Shown: positions 44,928 through 53,960, counted from the stretch's first letter. The stretch: 64,000 nt of DNA from Paracoccaceae bacterium (GCA_016124615.1 WGNF01000007.1:310001-374000); one strand, 5' to 3'. Notes: generated by a model from the sequence alone, not told the origin. A program made the numbers and translations.

Positions 44928-46046
44928 TTACCCGACGTGATAGAGCGAGTTGAACAGCCGCGGCTCCAGGCTTTCAGTGGCGAAGGTCGCGCCTTCGGTC
45001 AGCACCGACACCGCATCATGGCTGTGCAGGCTTTCCTGATGGCTGGCCACGATGCGGAAATCGCCGATTCGCGCATCGGCCAGAAGTTCCGCCGCAAAGC
45101 TGCGCGCCGCATCCTCGACAAAGATCGGGTTGGCGGCGTTCAGTTCGGCAAACGCCTGTTCATCCTCACGCTTCACCATCACCTGCGTTTCGGTCGGCAC
45201 CGCCGCGCGGCAAAGATCCACCAGATCCTCGAACCACAGGCAGGCGGCGCCGTCCTTCACCTCGACCGAAATCCGCGCCACAGAGCGTTGCGAATGCGGC
45301 GTGGCAAGCTGGCCGCGGTACTGGCGCGCGTGTTCGCTCAGTTCCAGCGAGCAGGGGCAGGTCGATGAGTAAACATAGTCGAGGTGCATGATCTTCTTGC
45401 GCACCCCGGCCTGTTCCACCAGTTCCAGCGCGATATCGTAATACTGGTAGCCTGACAGGCCAGAGCGCAGCGATTCCACCTTCATCGGGAAGGAAAACCG
45501 CATCTGGATCCGCGCGTCGAAGCTTTCGAGGTTGGTCTTGTAGTCGTCCAGCGTGGCCTCGATCACTTCGAAGCTGAACGTCCGTTCTGCCTGGGCATAG
45601 AAGCTGCGCATGATGCGCGACATGTTGATGCCCTTCTTCTCGGCCTCCAGGCTGACGGTGCCGGTGACCGAGGTTTCCAGCGTCAGATCGCCGGCCCCCT
45701 GGCCGTTGGAGGCGCGGGTGTGAAACCGGATCGGCAAACGGAAGTTCGAAATCCCGACATGCTGAATCTGGGTGCGCGCGCCGACGATCAGGCTGGCAGG
45801 GCCGTTCTGCAGGTCGGGCAGGCTGTCCTTGTACCCCTCATCCACCATGAAATCGGCGGGATAGCTGCGGTTCAGGCTGGGATAGGCGGCGGCCTCCATC
45901 CCCGGCAGCAGCCGCGTGACGGCAGGATCTAGCCGCGCAATCTCGGCATCGCTCGAACTGCCCGCCCAGGCGCGCAGCAGGGCCAGCGCCCGTTCGGCTT
46001 CTTCGCGGGTCGGTTTGCGGTCGACGTCCGGGAAGTGAATGTTCAT
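44928..46046 (-). CDS. folE2: GTP cyclohydrolase FolE2 (type IB)
   Basis: 372 residues. The catalytic Cys lies in SSTCPCSLELSEH, with a conserved His/Glu segment QYRGQLATPHSQRS, and VGISNFRLPIRFHTR near the N-terminal third. FolE2 opens GTP to dihydroneopterin triphosphate, the first step of folate synthesis, and unlike FolE is not strictly zinc-dependent. In several bacteria folE2 is induced under zinc shortage. It feeds the same pathway as folB and folP ten kilobases away. No Zur-type palindrome was recognised. Confidence 0.96.
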   Translation of the reverse strand: MNIHFPDVDRKPTREEAERALALLRAWAGSSSDAEIARLDPAVTRLLPGMEAAAYPSLNRSYPADFMVDEGYKDSLPDLQNGPASLIVGARTQIQHVGISNFRLPIRFHTRASNGQGAGDLTLETSVTGTVSLEAEKKGINMSRIMRSFYAQAERTFSFEVIEATLDDYKTNLESFDARIQMRFSFPMKVESLRSGLSGYQYYDIALELVEQAGVRKKIMHLDYVYSSTCPCSLELSEHARQYRGQLATPHSQRSVARISVEVKDGAACLWFEDLVDLCRAAVPTETQVMVKREDEQAFAELNAANPIFVEDAARSFAAELLADARIGDFRIVASHQESLHSHDAVSVLTEGATFATESLEPRLFNSLYHVG

Positions 46047-46142
46047 CGGGTGTTCCCCCCTGCAGGTGCGCAGTCCCCGATAAATGGGGTGTCTGCGACC
46101 AGAGTCCAGATTACTGGAATGATCTACGCCCGATACGACAAA

Positions 46143-47324
46143 TCAGATCAAATCGAGACCTGCGCGCAGATCGTTCAACAAGTCGCCCGCATCCTCCAGC
46201 CCTACCGACAGCCGGATCAGGCCGGGGGTGATGCCCAGCGCGGCCTTCTGCTCCACCGGCAGGCGTTGGTGGGTGGTCGTCGCGGGATGGGTGGCGATCG
46301 ACTTCGCATCGCCGAGGTTGTTGGAAATCTTCCAGATTTTCAGCCCGTCGAGCATCCGGAAGGCCGCCTCTTTGCCGCCCTTCACGTCGATCGCCAGCAT
46401 CGTGCCCGGCGCGCTGAGCGTGGCATAGGCCAGCGCGTGCTGCGGATGCGACCGCAGACCCGGATAGATCACGCGCGCCAGTCGCGCATCGCCTTCCAGC
46501 GCCGATGCGATCAGGCCCGCGCTTTCGGCCATCGCCCGGCAGCGCAGATCCAGCGTCTGCATGCCGTTCAGCATCACCCAGGCGGTGAACGGGCTCATCG
46601 AGCCGCCGGTGTGCTTCATGTAGGGCTCGACCGTCTTGCGGATGAATTCCTTCGAGCCGCAGATCACGCCGCCCAGCGCGCGGCCCTGCCCGTCGATGTG
46701 CTTGGTGGCGGAATAGACAACGACATCGGCGCCCATATCCACGGCACGCGAAAAGACCGGGGTGGCAAAGACGTTGTCGACGATGACCAGCGCGCCCTGC
46801 GCATGGGCAATCTCGGCCACGGCGCGAATGTCGATCATTTCCAGCGTCGGGTTGGAGATCGATTCGAGGAACACGGCCTTGGTGTCCGGCCGCACGGCGG
46901 CGCGCCATTGATCAAGGTCGGTGCCGTCGACGAACGTCACCTGCACGCCGAAGCGGCCCAGAACGTCTTCAAGGATGTAAAGGCACGAGCCGAACAGCGC
47001 CCGCGACGACACGACATGATCGCCCGCCTTCAGCATCGAGGTCAGCGCGCCATTGACGGCCGCCATGCCGGACGCGGTAGCAAAGGCGTCCTCTGTCCCC
47101 TCCACCGCCGCGATGCGGTCTTCGAACATGCGCACGGTCGGGTTGCCGTAGCGGGCATAGATGAATTCGTCGTCGCCCGACTTCACGAACCGCGCCTCGG
47201 CCTGTTCGGCGCTGTCGTAGGCGAAGCCCTGGGTCAGAAAGATCGCCTCGGCCATCTCGCCATACTGGCTGCGGCGGCTGCCGGTGTGAACCAGCTTCGT
47301 GCGGATGTTCCAGTCGTCTGCCAT
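46143..47324 (-). CDS. metZ: O-succinylhomoserine sulfhydrylase
   Basis: 393 residues of the Cys/Met metabolism PLP family. YARYGNPTVRMFEDR, SGMAAV, DNVFATPVFSRAVDMGADVV and the PLP lysine in YSATKHIDGQGR are present. The family member with this N terminus (WNIRTKLVHTG) is MetZ, which makes homocysteine from O-succinylhomoserine and sulfide. The ATG at 47324 follows a GGAAGGGG ribosome site. It is preceded by a SAM-II riboswitch and terminator, which is strong support for a methionine role. Confidence 0.95.
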   Translation of the reverse strand: MADDWNIRTKLVHTGSRRSQYGEMAEAIFLTQGFAYDSAEQAEARFVKSGDDEFIYARYGNPTVRMFEDRIAAVEGTEDAFATASGMAAVNGALTSMLKAGDHVVSSRALFGSCLYILEDVLGRFGVQVTFVDGTDLDQWRAAVRPDTKAVFLESISNPTLEMIDIRAVAEIAHAQGALVIVDNVFATPVFSRAVDMGADVVVYSATKHIDGQGRALGGVICGSKEFIRKTVEPYMKHTGGSMSPFTAWVMLNGMQTLDLRCRAMAESAGLIASALEGDARLARVIYPGLRSHPQHALAYATLSAPGTMLAIDVKGGKEAAFRMLDGLKIWKISNNLGDAKSIATHPATTTHQRLPVEQKAALGITPGLIRLSVGLEDAGDLLNDLRAGLDLI

Positions 47325-47346
47325 CTTGCGCCCCTTCCCGAGCAAC

Positions 47347-47376
47347 AAAAAACCCCCACCGCAAAAGGCGTGGGGG
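47347..47376 (-). terminator. Riboswitch-associated intrinsic terminator
   Basis: On the minus strand CCCCCAC ... GTGGGGG forms a strong hairpin followed by six T (47347-47352). It lies between the SAM-II aptamer and the metZ ribosome site, so read-through into metZ is probably conditional. Confidence 0.85.
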
Positions 47377-47386
47377 TCGTGCCCTG

Positions 47387-47442
47387 CCCTCTTTAGCGGT
47401 TTGTTTAACGTGGCCCGCAATCCGGTGAACAAAGCGCCACAG
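47387..47442 (-). promoter_or_regulatory. SAM-II riboswitch controlling metZ
   Basis: Read on the minus strand, the segment contains GCGCTTTG, then CGGATTGCGGGCC, ACGTTAAACAAA and CGCTAAAGAGG. These are the conserved blocks of the SAM-II (metA) motif, a pseudoknot that binds S-adenosylmethionine, known from alphaproteobacterial methionine genes. The aptamer starts at about the predicted transcription start and ends just before an intrinsic terminator. Confidence 0.93.
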
Positions 47443-47447
47443 GGCGC

Positions 47448-47476
47448 CGAATACGCCTGCTGTGGCAAAACGTCAA
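47448..47476 (-). promoter_or_regulatory. metZ promoter
   Basis: TTGACG (47471-47476) and TATTCG (47448-47453) are 17 bases apart on the minus strand. The predicted start at about 47441 coincides with the 5' end of the SAM-II aptamer, which supports both calls. Confidence 0.65.
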
Positions 47477-47570
47477 CACAGGGGCGGCGTCATGCGGCTG
47501 TAATCTGCGCTTCATCCGCCTGTCGCGGGGTGCAGTTATCCCCAGCCCCAAGATATGGTGGGGAAGGCGG

Positions 47571-48494
47571 ATGCCCCTTCTACAGATCAACGCAGATGGT
47601 GATGTGCCCCGGTGCGAAGGCGGTTGGGGGGCCTTGTCGGCGACCCTCGCCGCCCTGCCCGAAGGCGCGCCCGTCATCGTGATGATCCACGGCTTCCGGT
47701 TTTCGCCCACGGTTCCCGGCCAGAGCCCGCATACCCACATCCTCTCGCTCGAACCGGTACAGGATTGCTGGAAGGCCATTTCCTGGCCGCGCCACCTGGG
47801 CTTTGGTCGCGACGATTCCTCGCAGGGCCTGTGCATCGCGTTCGGGTGGGAAGCCCGCGGCACGATCTGGGCCGCCTATGCCGAGGCGGCGCGGGCGGGC
47901 GCGGCGCTGGCGGCGCTGATGACCCGGATCGACGCGCTGCGCCCCGGCACGCGGGTCGAGGTGCTGGCCCACAGCCTTGGCGCGCGGGTGACGCTGCAGG
48001 CGCTGGCCCACCTCGACCGGCCGATCCTTGGCCGCGCCGTGCTGATGGCCGCGGCCGAATTCCGCCGCCCGACCGAGGCCGCGCTGGCCACCCCGGCGGG
48101 CCGCGCCGCCGAATTCGTCAACGTCACCAGCCGCGAGAATGACCTGTTCGATTTCCTGATCGAGCGTCTGGTGCCGCTATTCCCCGACCGCGCGCTGGGT
48201 CAGGGCACCGGCCGCGGCAGCGCGAACTGGATCGACATTCAGCTTGACCAGACCGAAACGCTCGATGCCCTCGTTCCCTTGGGCCACCGCATTCCCGCGC
48301 CCGATCTGCGCATCTGCCACTGGAGCCTTTATCTGCGCCCCGGCGTCTTCGGCCTCTATCGCGCGCTGCTGCGCGACCACTTGCCGCTGGCCACCCTGCG
48401 CGAGCGGCTTCCGCAGCGGCCAAGCCGACGGTGGTCACGCCTATTTGCGCCGCCCCGTCTGGGGTCGATCTTGCCAAGCGGCCGTGAAGCATGA
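47571..48494 (+). CDS. Alpha/beta hydrolase of unknown substrate
   Basis: 307 residues. VIVMIHGFRFSP carries the oxyanion HG motif, LAHSLGARVTLQAL the nucleophile elbow (Ser), and later DLFDFLIERLVPLF and ICHW could supply Asp and His. The pattern fits DUF900/esterase-like hydrolases. A GGGGAAGG ribosome site precedes the ATG. No signal peptide is visible, so it is cytoplasmic. It is divergent from metZ by about 95 bases past the metZ promoter. Confidence 0.8.
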   Translation: MPLLQINADGDVPRCEGGWGALSATLAALPEGAPVIVMIHGFRFSPTVPGQSPHTHILSLEPVQDCWKAISWPRHLGFGRDDSSQGLCIAFGWEARGTIWAAYAEAARAGAALAALMTRIDALRPGTRVEVLAHSLGARVTLQALAHLDRPILGRAVLMAAAEFRRPTEAALATPAGRAAEFVNVTSRENDLFDFLIERLVPLFPDRALGQGTGRGSANWIDIQLDQTETLDALVPLGHRIPAPDLRICHWSLYLRPGVFGLYRALLRDHLPLATLRERLPQRPSRRWSRLFAPPRLGSILPSGREA

Positions 48495-48522
48495 CTATTG
48501 CTTCCTGCGCAGAGGGGGCCGC

Positions 48523-48624
48523 ATGACCGCATCGAACGAACGACAGACCATCCGGAACCGCAAGGTATCGGCGACCGCCACCCGAACCAGTGCATCGCTG
48601 GCGCGCAGCCCGATCCGGCACTGA
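48523..48624 (+). CDS. Possible small basic protein or leader peptide
   Basis: 33 codons: MTASNERQTIRNRKVSATAT followed by RTSASLARSPIRH. An AGAGGGGG ribosome site precedes the ATG with good spacing, and the stop lies four bases before the likely GTG start of the methyltransferase gene, which itself lacks a ribosome site. That arrangement suggests translational coupling. No conservation can be checked here. Confidence 0.3.
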   Translation: MTASNERQTIRNRKVSATATRTSASLARSPIRH

Positions 48625-48628
48625 CCCG

Positions 48629-49345
48629 GTGAAGTCTCCGACTCCGGTTGATCCGCTGACCTTTGCCTTCATCGCCGTGAAGATCACCCTGGTGATCTTT
48701 GCCGAATTTGTGGTGATCGCGTTTCTTCTGTTTTACGGGGCTGGCACGGTGCACTGGGCAGGGGGTTGGGCGTTCCTGCTGCTGGCGACCGGGTCGCTGA
48801 TCCCGGCCACCATCGCGTTGATCGTGCATGACCCTGGGTTGGTCGACGCGCGCACCAAACTTGCGCCAAAGGGCCAACCGGGCGCCGACCGGTTGTTCGT
48901 GCCTGCCCATACCTTGATGATGCTGGTCTGGGCCGGCGTCGCCGGTATCGATTCCGTCCGCCACCACTGGTCGTATGTACCGCTGGCGCTGCGCATCGTG
49001 GCCGCCGCCGTGATTCCGCTGGCGACCTGGGCGGGATACCTGACGATGCGGCAGAACCCCTACCTTGCCACCTGCGTCTATGTGCAGGATGACCGCGCCC
49101 ACCGTGTGGTGGATCACGGGCTGTACGCCGTCGTGCGTCATCCGTTCTACGCGGTGACCATCGCCTACCAGATCTGCGCCTCGCTGGTCCTGGGCAGCTG
49201 GCTCAGCGTCTTCGTCGCACTGATCGTCGCCGTGATGCTGGCGCTGCGCATCCGGGTGGAAGAGCGGTATCTGGCGCGCGAACTGGCGGGCTATGCAGCC
49301 TACCAGCGCCATACGCCGTGGCGGCTGGTGCCGGGGCTCTGGTAG
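48629..49345 (+). CDS. Isoprenylcysteine carboxyl methyltransferase (ICMT)-like membrane protein
   Basis: 238 residues with about five to six helices. The C-terminal VVDHGLYAVVRHPFYAVTI and RIRVEERYLARELAGYAAY match the SAM-binding end of ICMT/PEMT-like membrane methyltransferases (COG2020). Bacterial substrates are mostly unknown. The start is uncertain: GTG at 48629 has no ribosome site but directly follows a small open frame; an upstream GTG at 48590 would add 13 residues. Confidence 0.8.
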   Translation: MKSPTPVDPLTFAFIAVKITLVIFAEFVVIAFLLFYGAGTVHWAGGWAFLLLATGSLIPATIALIVHDPGLVDARTKLAPKGQPGADRLFVPAHTLMMLVWAGVAGIDSVRHHWSYVPLALRIVAAAVIPLATWAGYLTMRQNPYLATCVYVQDDRAHRVVDHGLYAVVRHPFYAVTIAYQICASLVLGSWLSVFVALIVAVMLALRIRVEERYLARELAGYAAYQRHTPWRLVPGLW

Positions 49346-49348
49346 AGG

Positions 49349-49948
49349 TCAGGCGTCCTCGTCGGTCGAATATTTCTGCATCAACCGCCCCTGCCCCATG
49401 AAGAAGGCGAACAGCGCCGCCGTCAGCACGAAGGTCTTGAACGTGACCCAGGCCCCGGTGGACATGGTGCGCCAGACCACCTCGTTCGCGATGGCAAGGC
49501 CGAAGAAGAACAGCGTGATGCGCCGGGTCAGGATCATCCAGCCTTCCTCGCGCATCGGCAGCACCTCTTCGATCACCAGCTTCAGATAGGATCGCCCGCG
49601 CAACAGCCCGAAGCCGAGGATGCCGCCGAACAACAGGTAGATGATCGTCGGCTTCATCTTGAAGAACCGTTCGTCATTGAACCAGATCGAGAGGCCGCCG
49701 AACACCACCACCAGCACCAGCGTGGCGATCTGCATCTTTGACAGCTTCCCGGTCAGCCACCACAGCAGCCCGGTCGAGATCAGCATCAATGGAATGAACC
49801 CGGCGGTGATCACGATGAAGGCGTCATAGCTGGTGCCGCCGATGGTGAAGCTGTGCCCCTTCAGCCGCCCGTAGGCCACGAAGAAGGCCACGATGGGGCC
49901 CAGTTCAATGACCAGCTTGACGATGGGGTTGAGTTTCTTCTGGCTCAT
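49349..49948 (-). CDS. yciB: Inner membrane septation protein YciB (IspZ)
   Basis: 199 residues with five to six helices. ELGPIVAFFVAYGRLKG, FGGLSIWFNDERFFKMKPTI and the C-terminal WRTMSTGAWVTFKTF are diagnostic of YciB/IspZ, an inner-membrane protein needed for normal envelope integrity and septation. It is the last gene of the ftsY-eamA-yciB group on the minus strand. Confidence 0.95.
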   Translation of the reverse strand: MSQKKLNPIVKLVIELGPIVAFFVAYGRLKGHSFTIGGTSYDAFIVITAGFIPLMLISTGLLWWLTGKLSKMQIATLVLVVVFGGLSIWFNDERFFKMKPTIIYLLFGGILGFGLLRGRSYLKLVIEEVLPMREEGWMILTRRITLFFFGLAIANEVVWRTMSTGAWVTFKTFVLTAALFAFFMGQGRLMQKYSTDEDA

Positions 49949-50024
49949 CCGGGCACCCTTTTCTGCGCTTTTTTCGTTGCTAGAACCTGACGGCCGGGAA
50001 GGCCAGTCGCATTTGCGGGATCGC

Positions 50025-50924
50025 TCAGGCCGCAACCTCTACCAGCACGGCGCCGGCGGCGATCAGCACCATCAGCAGAAGGCGGCGCGGCCCGACCCGT
50101 TCGTTCAGGATCAGCCAGCCGATCAGCGCCGCCCAGACGGTCGAGGTTTCGCGCAGCACCGCCGCCTCGCCGACCTTGTCGAGCCGCGTCGCCATCATGA
50201 TCGAGCCAAAGCTGAACCAGGCCACCACCGCGCCAAGGACACCGCGCTTCAAGAGCGGGATCAGCGTCGAGGCCGGCAGCCCGCGCCAACGGGCGCGGGT
50301 GTAGACCGGCATGAAGATGCCGTCGATGGTGAAGAACCAGGCAAGGAAGGTGAACGGGTCATCGGCGGCGCGGATGCCATAGGCGTCGTAGGTGGTGTAA
50401 AGCGCGACGAAGGCCCCCGTCAGCACCGCGAAGACCAGCGCGGGCACCAGCGTTTCGCGATCGAGCGTGACGTGGCGGTAGTTGTAAAGCGCAAGGCCAA
50501 GGATGCCCGCAACCAGCATCAGCACCCCACCCCACTGGCCCGGCGTGAAATGCTCGCCAAAGATCAGAAGCGCGCCAATGACCGCAAAGAACGGCGCGGT
50601 GCCGCGCGTCACCGGGTAGACCACGGTATAGGCGCCGCGCTGATAGGCCATCGCCTGCAACAGCTTGTAGACGATATGGATGAGGAAAGCCCCGGCAAGG
50701 ATCAGCCAGAGCCGCGGCGTGGGCCAAGGCACCAGGAACAGCGCGAGCGGCAGCGACATCAGCCCATAGCAGGCGTCGATCGCGGCGCGGCTGAGCCAGG
50801 GATCGTGGCGGCCCTTCTGCAAGGCGCCGAAGATCGCATGCAAGATCGCCGCCAGCAGGGCGAGGCAAAGCGCGGTGACGTGGCCCGCGGGCGTGCCCTC
50901 AAGGCTGGTGATCAGCGCAGTCAT
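50025..50924 (-). CDS. EamA family (drug/metabolite superfamily) transporter
   Basis: 299 residues, ten helices in two EamA halves, with QRGAYTVVYPVTRGTAPFFA ending the first half and LDKVGEAAVLRETSTVWAAL in the second. The substrate is unknown. It lies 51 bases after ftsY and 76 before yciB, all on the same strand, the order seen in many Rhodobacteraceae. Confidence 0.88.
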   Translation of the reverse strand: MTALITSLEGTPAGHVTALCLALLAAILHAIFGALQKGRHDPWLSRAAIDACYGLMSLPLALFLVPWPTPRLWLILAGAFLIHIVYKLLQAMAYQRGAYTVVYPVTRGTAPFFAVIGALLIFGEHFTPGQWGGVLMLVAGILGLALYNYRHVTLDRETLVPALVFAVLTGAFVALYTTYDAYGIRAADDPFTFLAWFFTIDGIFMPVYTRARWRGLPASTLIPLLKRGVLGAVVAWFSFGSIMMATRLDKVGEAAVLRETSTVWAALIGWLILNERVGPRRLLLMVLIAAGAVLVEVAA

Positions 50925-50975
50925 CGGCGGCGGCCCCGCGCGGCGAGAGGCAAGGAAGCAGCGGCTGCCAACGGA

Positions 50976-51965
50976 TCAGCCATCGAGGCCGACGAGGGCG
51001 CGCGCGAAGTCTTCGGGGTCGAAGGGGGCGAGGTCGTCGATCTGCTCGCCGACGCCGATGGCGTGGATCGGCAGCCCGAACTTGTCGGCCAGCGCGACCA
51101 GCACGCCACCCTTGGCGGTGCCGTCAAGCTTGGTCATCACCAAGCCCGACACGTCGGCCAGCTTGCGGAAGGTTTCCACCTGGCTGAGCGCGTTCTGCCC
51201 GGTGGTGGCATCCAGCACCAGTAGCGTGTTGTGCGGCGCAGCAGGGTCTTTCTTGCGGATGACGCGGACGATCTTGGCCAGTTCCTCCATCAGGTCGGCG
51301 CGGTTCTGCAGACGGCCCGCAGTGTCGATCATCAAGAGGTCGGCGCCCTCGGCCTGCGCGCGCGTCATCGCGTCAAAGGCGAGGCTGGCGGGGTCCGAGC
51401 CTTCGGGTGCGGTCATCACCGGCACCCCGGCACGGGCACCCCAGACTTGCAGCTGTTCGACCGCGGCGGCGCGAAACGTGTCGCCCGCGGCGATGATCAC
51501 GGTCTTTCCCGCCGCGCGGAACTGGCTGGCGAGCTTGCCGATCGTGGTGGTCTTGCCGGACCCGTTGACCCCCACCACCAGCACCACCTGCGGACGCGAG
51601 GGGTAGATCGGCAGCGGGCGCGCCACCGGCGCCATGATCCGGGCGATTTCGGCGGCCAGCAGGCGCTTCAATTCGTCGGTAGTGACGCGGCGGCCCATGC
51701 GGCCACCGGCGATGTTGGCGGCCACACGCAGCGCGGTATCCACCCCCATGTCGGACTGGATCAGCAACTCTTCGAGGCTTTCCAGCATGGCGTCGTCAAA
51801 GACGCGCCCGCCTGCGACGGCGCCGGCAAGGCGTGCCGCAAGGCCGGGTTTGGCGGCCGGGGCGGCGGGCGCTTCGGTGGCGTCGGCGACCAGATGATCC
51901 AGCCCTTCCTCGATCTTCGAGGAGGTCTTGAACATCCGGTCCTTGAGTTTCGTGAAGAACGACAT
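50976..51965 (-). CDS. ftsY: Signal recognition particle receptor FtsY
   Basis: 329 residues: N domain (FFTKLKDRMFKTSSKIEEGL), then GTPase with GVNGSGKTTTIGKLA (G1), AAGDTFRAAAVEQL (G2/insertion box), DTAGRLQN (G3), TKLDGTAKGG (G4) and the terminal GVGEQIDDLAPFD. It receives SRP-ribosome complexes at the membrane. It lacks the long acidic A domain of E. coli FtsY, as is usual in alphaproteobacteria; a short Ala/Pro-rich linker replaces it. Confidence 0.97.
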   Translation of the reverse strand: MSFFTKLKDRMFKTSSKIEEGLDHLVADATEAPAAPAAKPGLAARLAGAVAGGRVFDDAMLESLEELLIQSDMGVDTALRVAANIAGGRMGRRVTTDELKRLLAAEIARIMAPVARPLPIYPSRPQVVLVVGVNGSGKTTTIGKLASQFRAAGKTVIIAAGDTFRAAAVEQLQVWGARAGVPVMTAPEGSDPASLAFDAMTRAQAEGADLLMIDTAGRLQNRADLMEELAKIVRVIRKKDPAAPHNTLLVLDATTGQNALSQVETFRKLADVSGLVMTKLDGTAKGGVLVALADKFGLPIHAIGVGEQIDDLAPFDPEDFARALVGLDG

Positions 51966-52024
51966 CGCTGATCCCGTGGTCTGGGGCCGGGCCCCGGCAT
52001 TCCCTGACCTAACCATTCCACCGC

Positions 52025-52666
52025 TCAAGGGGAAGGGCCAAGCACCCCGGCCATGCCAAGGCAGATCAGCGCCTGCCCCGACCAGTAAGCGGCCCAGACC
52101 GCGCGCGAAAGGGCGCGCGGCGCGGGCGCGGGCAGCACGAACATCTCGACCGACAGCATCAGGTCGGAGGCGAGGAAAAGCCCGGCGCCGAGCAGCGCCG
52201 CCCAGGCGCTGCCCGGCAGCGTCAGCGCGGCCAGCGCCATGCCGAGGATCACCGCGACATAGGCGCGGACCGGTCCGCGCAAAGCGCCGGTGCGGGGGGC
52301 GAGCCAAAGCTCGGTCGAGAGGCCGAGGGCAAGCACGGCAATCGCGGGCACAGGCGCGGGCCAGCCGTGGCCAGCCGCAAGAAAGGCCCCGGCGTAGGCG
52401 AGGTGGCCCGCCGCAAAGGCCGCCATACCGGCAAGGAAGGCGCCCTGCCCCGGCCGCGACAGCGCCAGATCGCCCGCCGCACCAAGCACCAGCCCCAGCG
52501 TCACCGCCCAGGGCGCGCCGAAGGCTGCCGCGGCGGCGGCAAGCGCAAGGGTCGCCAGCGTCTTCAGCGCCGATTTGACGGCAGAGGGGCCCTGCCAGCA
52601 CCAGCCCGCACCATAGGCCAGCGCCGCCGTCGCGGCCAGCGCGACGGATGCCCAGCCGGGGATCAT
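52025..52666 (-). CDS. YhhN family membrane protein (lysoplasmalogenase-like)
   Basis: 213 residues, about eight helices. The family blocks GAAGDLALSRPGQGAFLAGM and SDLMLSVEMFVL, with conserved Asp residues, match YhhN/TMEM86 lysoplasmalogenases. In bacteria lacking plasmalogens the real substrate is uncertain. The start is the ATG at 52666; the longer in-frame reading toward 52945 would overlap the divergent monooxygenase gene. It ends 60 bases before ftsY. Confidence 0.82.
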   Translation of the reverse strand: MIPGWASVALAATAALAYGAGWCWQGPSAVKSALKTLATLALAAAAAAFGAPWAVTLGLVLGAAGDLALSRPGQGAFLAGMAAFAAGHLAYAGAFLAAGHGWPAPVPAIAVLALGLSTELWLAPRTGALRGPVRAYVAVILGMALAALTLPGSAWAALLGAGLFLASDLMLSVEMFVLPAPAPRALSRAVWAAYWSGQALICLGMAGVLGPSP

Positions 52667-52835
52667 GCCCGCCCCCGGATTGCCCTGAATTTCGCCATTC
52701 CGCCCGCCTCCGCTGCCGGTCCCCCTGCCTAGCCCGAAGTCGGCAGCGACGAAAGCCCGCAGCCGCCGAAGCGCTTGGAAAGCCGGACCGAAGCGGTGAT
52801 ACTCTGGCCGCGCAGCAACCCGAAGGGCAGCATCC

Positions 52836-53876
52836 ATGAACCGGCCGATCGTTCTTTTCGCCATCGCGACGCTGGTGCCGGTGCCGCTGTTGCTGCTGGG
52901 GGCGGGGTTCGGCGGGCTCTGGGCCTGGCTCGCGCTGCTGTACATGACGGCGCTGACCTTCGCGCTGGATGAACTGGCGTCTTACACCGCCCCGCTGGCG
53001 CCCGAGGGGCGCGAGTTCGCGGCGGCCGACCAACTCTCGGTTCTGCTCGGCGCGGTGCATTTCATCCTGCTGCTGGTGGCGATCTATGCGCTGACGGGCT
53101 GGACCGGCACGGGCTGGTTCAGCCGCCTGCTGATGTTCTTCGCCTTCGGGCTTTACTTCGGGCAGGTCAGCAACTCGAACGCGCATGAATTGATCCACCG
53201 CAGCGACAAGGGCCTGTTCCGGCTGGGGATGTGGATTTACATCAGCCTCTTGTTCGGCCAGCACACCTCGGCGCACCGGCTGGTGCATCACCGCTTTGTC
53301 GCGACCGAGGATGACCCGAACAGCGCGGTGGCGGGCGAAAGCTTCTATGCCTTCCTGCCGCGCGCCTGGGTCGGCGCCTTCGTCGCGGGGTATGAGATCG
53401 AGCGCGACATGCGGCGCCAGTCGGGCGCGGGCGGGGTGAACCCCTACCTGATCTATCTTGGTGGCGAGGCGGCGTTCCTGTTGGGGATGTACATCCTCTT
53501 CGGGTTCGTCGGGCTGATCCTTTATATCCTGCTGGCGCTTTATGCGCAGATCCAGTTGATGCTGTCGGACTACGTGCAGCACTACGGCCTGATGCGCGGC
53601 GAATTGCCCGATGGCAAGCTGGAGCCGGTGGCGGATCGCCATTCGTGGAATTCGGGGCGGTGGTTTTCCTCGGCACTGATGCTGAACGCGCCGCGCCATT
53701 CGGCGCATCACGCGCATCCGGCCTGGCCCTATCCCGAACTGACGCTGCCGCCGCCGGATCAGGCGCCGCACCTGCCCTACAGCCTGCCGGTGATGGCGAC
53801 CATCGCGCTGTGGCCGCGGCAATGGTTCCGCCTGATGGACAAGCGCGTGGCGCCCTGGCAGCCGGCCGAGCCCTGA
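52836..53876 (+). CDS. AlkB-like integral membrane monooxygenase / fatty acid desaturase family
   Basis: 346 residues, about six helices. Di-iron histidine boxes are HELIH (about 118-122), HTSAHRLVHHR and NAPRHSAHHAHP, plus the DYVQHYGL motif that marks alkane monooxygenases rather than ordinary desaturases. It is shorter than typical AlkB (about 400). The likely reaction is terminal hydroxylation of an alkyl chain in the membrane. No rubredoxin gene is adjacent, so alkane use is not certain. Confidence 0.88.
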   Translation: MNRPIVLFAIATLVPVPLLLLGAGFGGLWAWLALLYMTALTFALDELASYTAPLAPEGREFAAADQLSVLLGAVHFILLLVAIYALTGWTGTGWFSRLLMFFAFGLYFGQVSNSNAHELIHRSDKGLFRLGMWIYISLLFGQHTSAHRLVHHRFVATEDDPNSAVAGESFYAFLPRAWVGAFVAGYEIERDMRRQSGAGGVNPYLIYLGGEAAFLLGMYILFGFVGLILYILLALYAQIQLMLSDYVQHYGLMRGELPDGKLEPVADRHSWNSGRWFSSALMLNAPRHSAHHAHPAWPYPELTLPPPDQAPHLPYSLPVMATIALWPRQWFRLMDKRVAPWQPAEP

Positions 53877-53960
53877 GTGCGGCACGCAGGACGCTGGCCC
53901 GAACGCCCCGGCTATGGCAGGATAGGTCGAGTCGACCCGCCCCGCAGGAAAGCCTTCGCG

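Noticed and set aside
46047..46142. Possible Zur-type site before folE2
   Set aside because: folE2 is zinc-regulated in some bacteria, but no TGTTAT-N-ATAACA-like palindrome is present in the leader.
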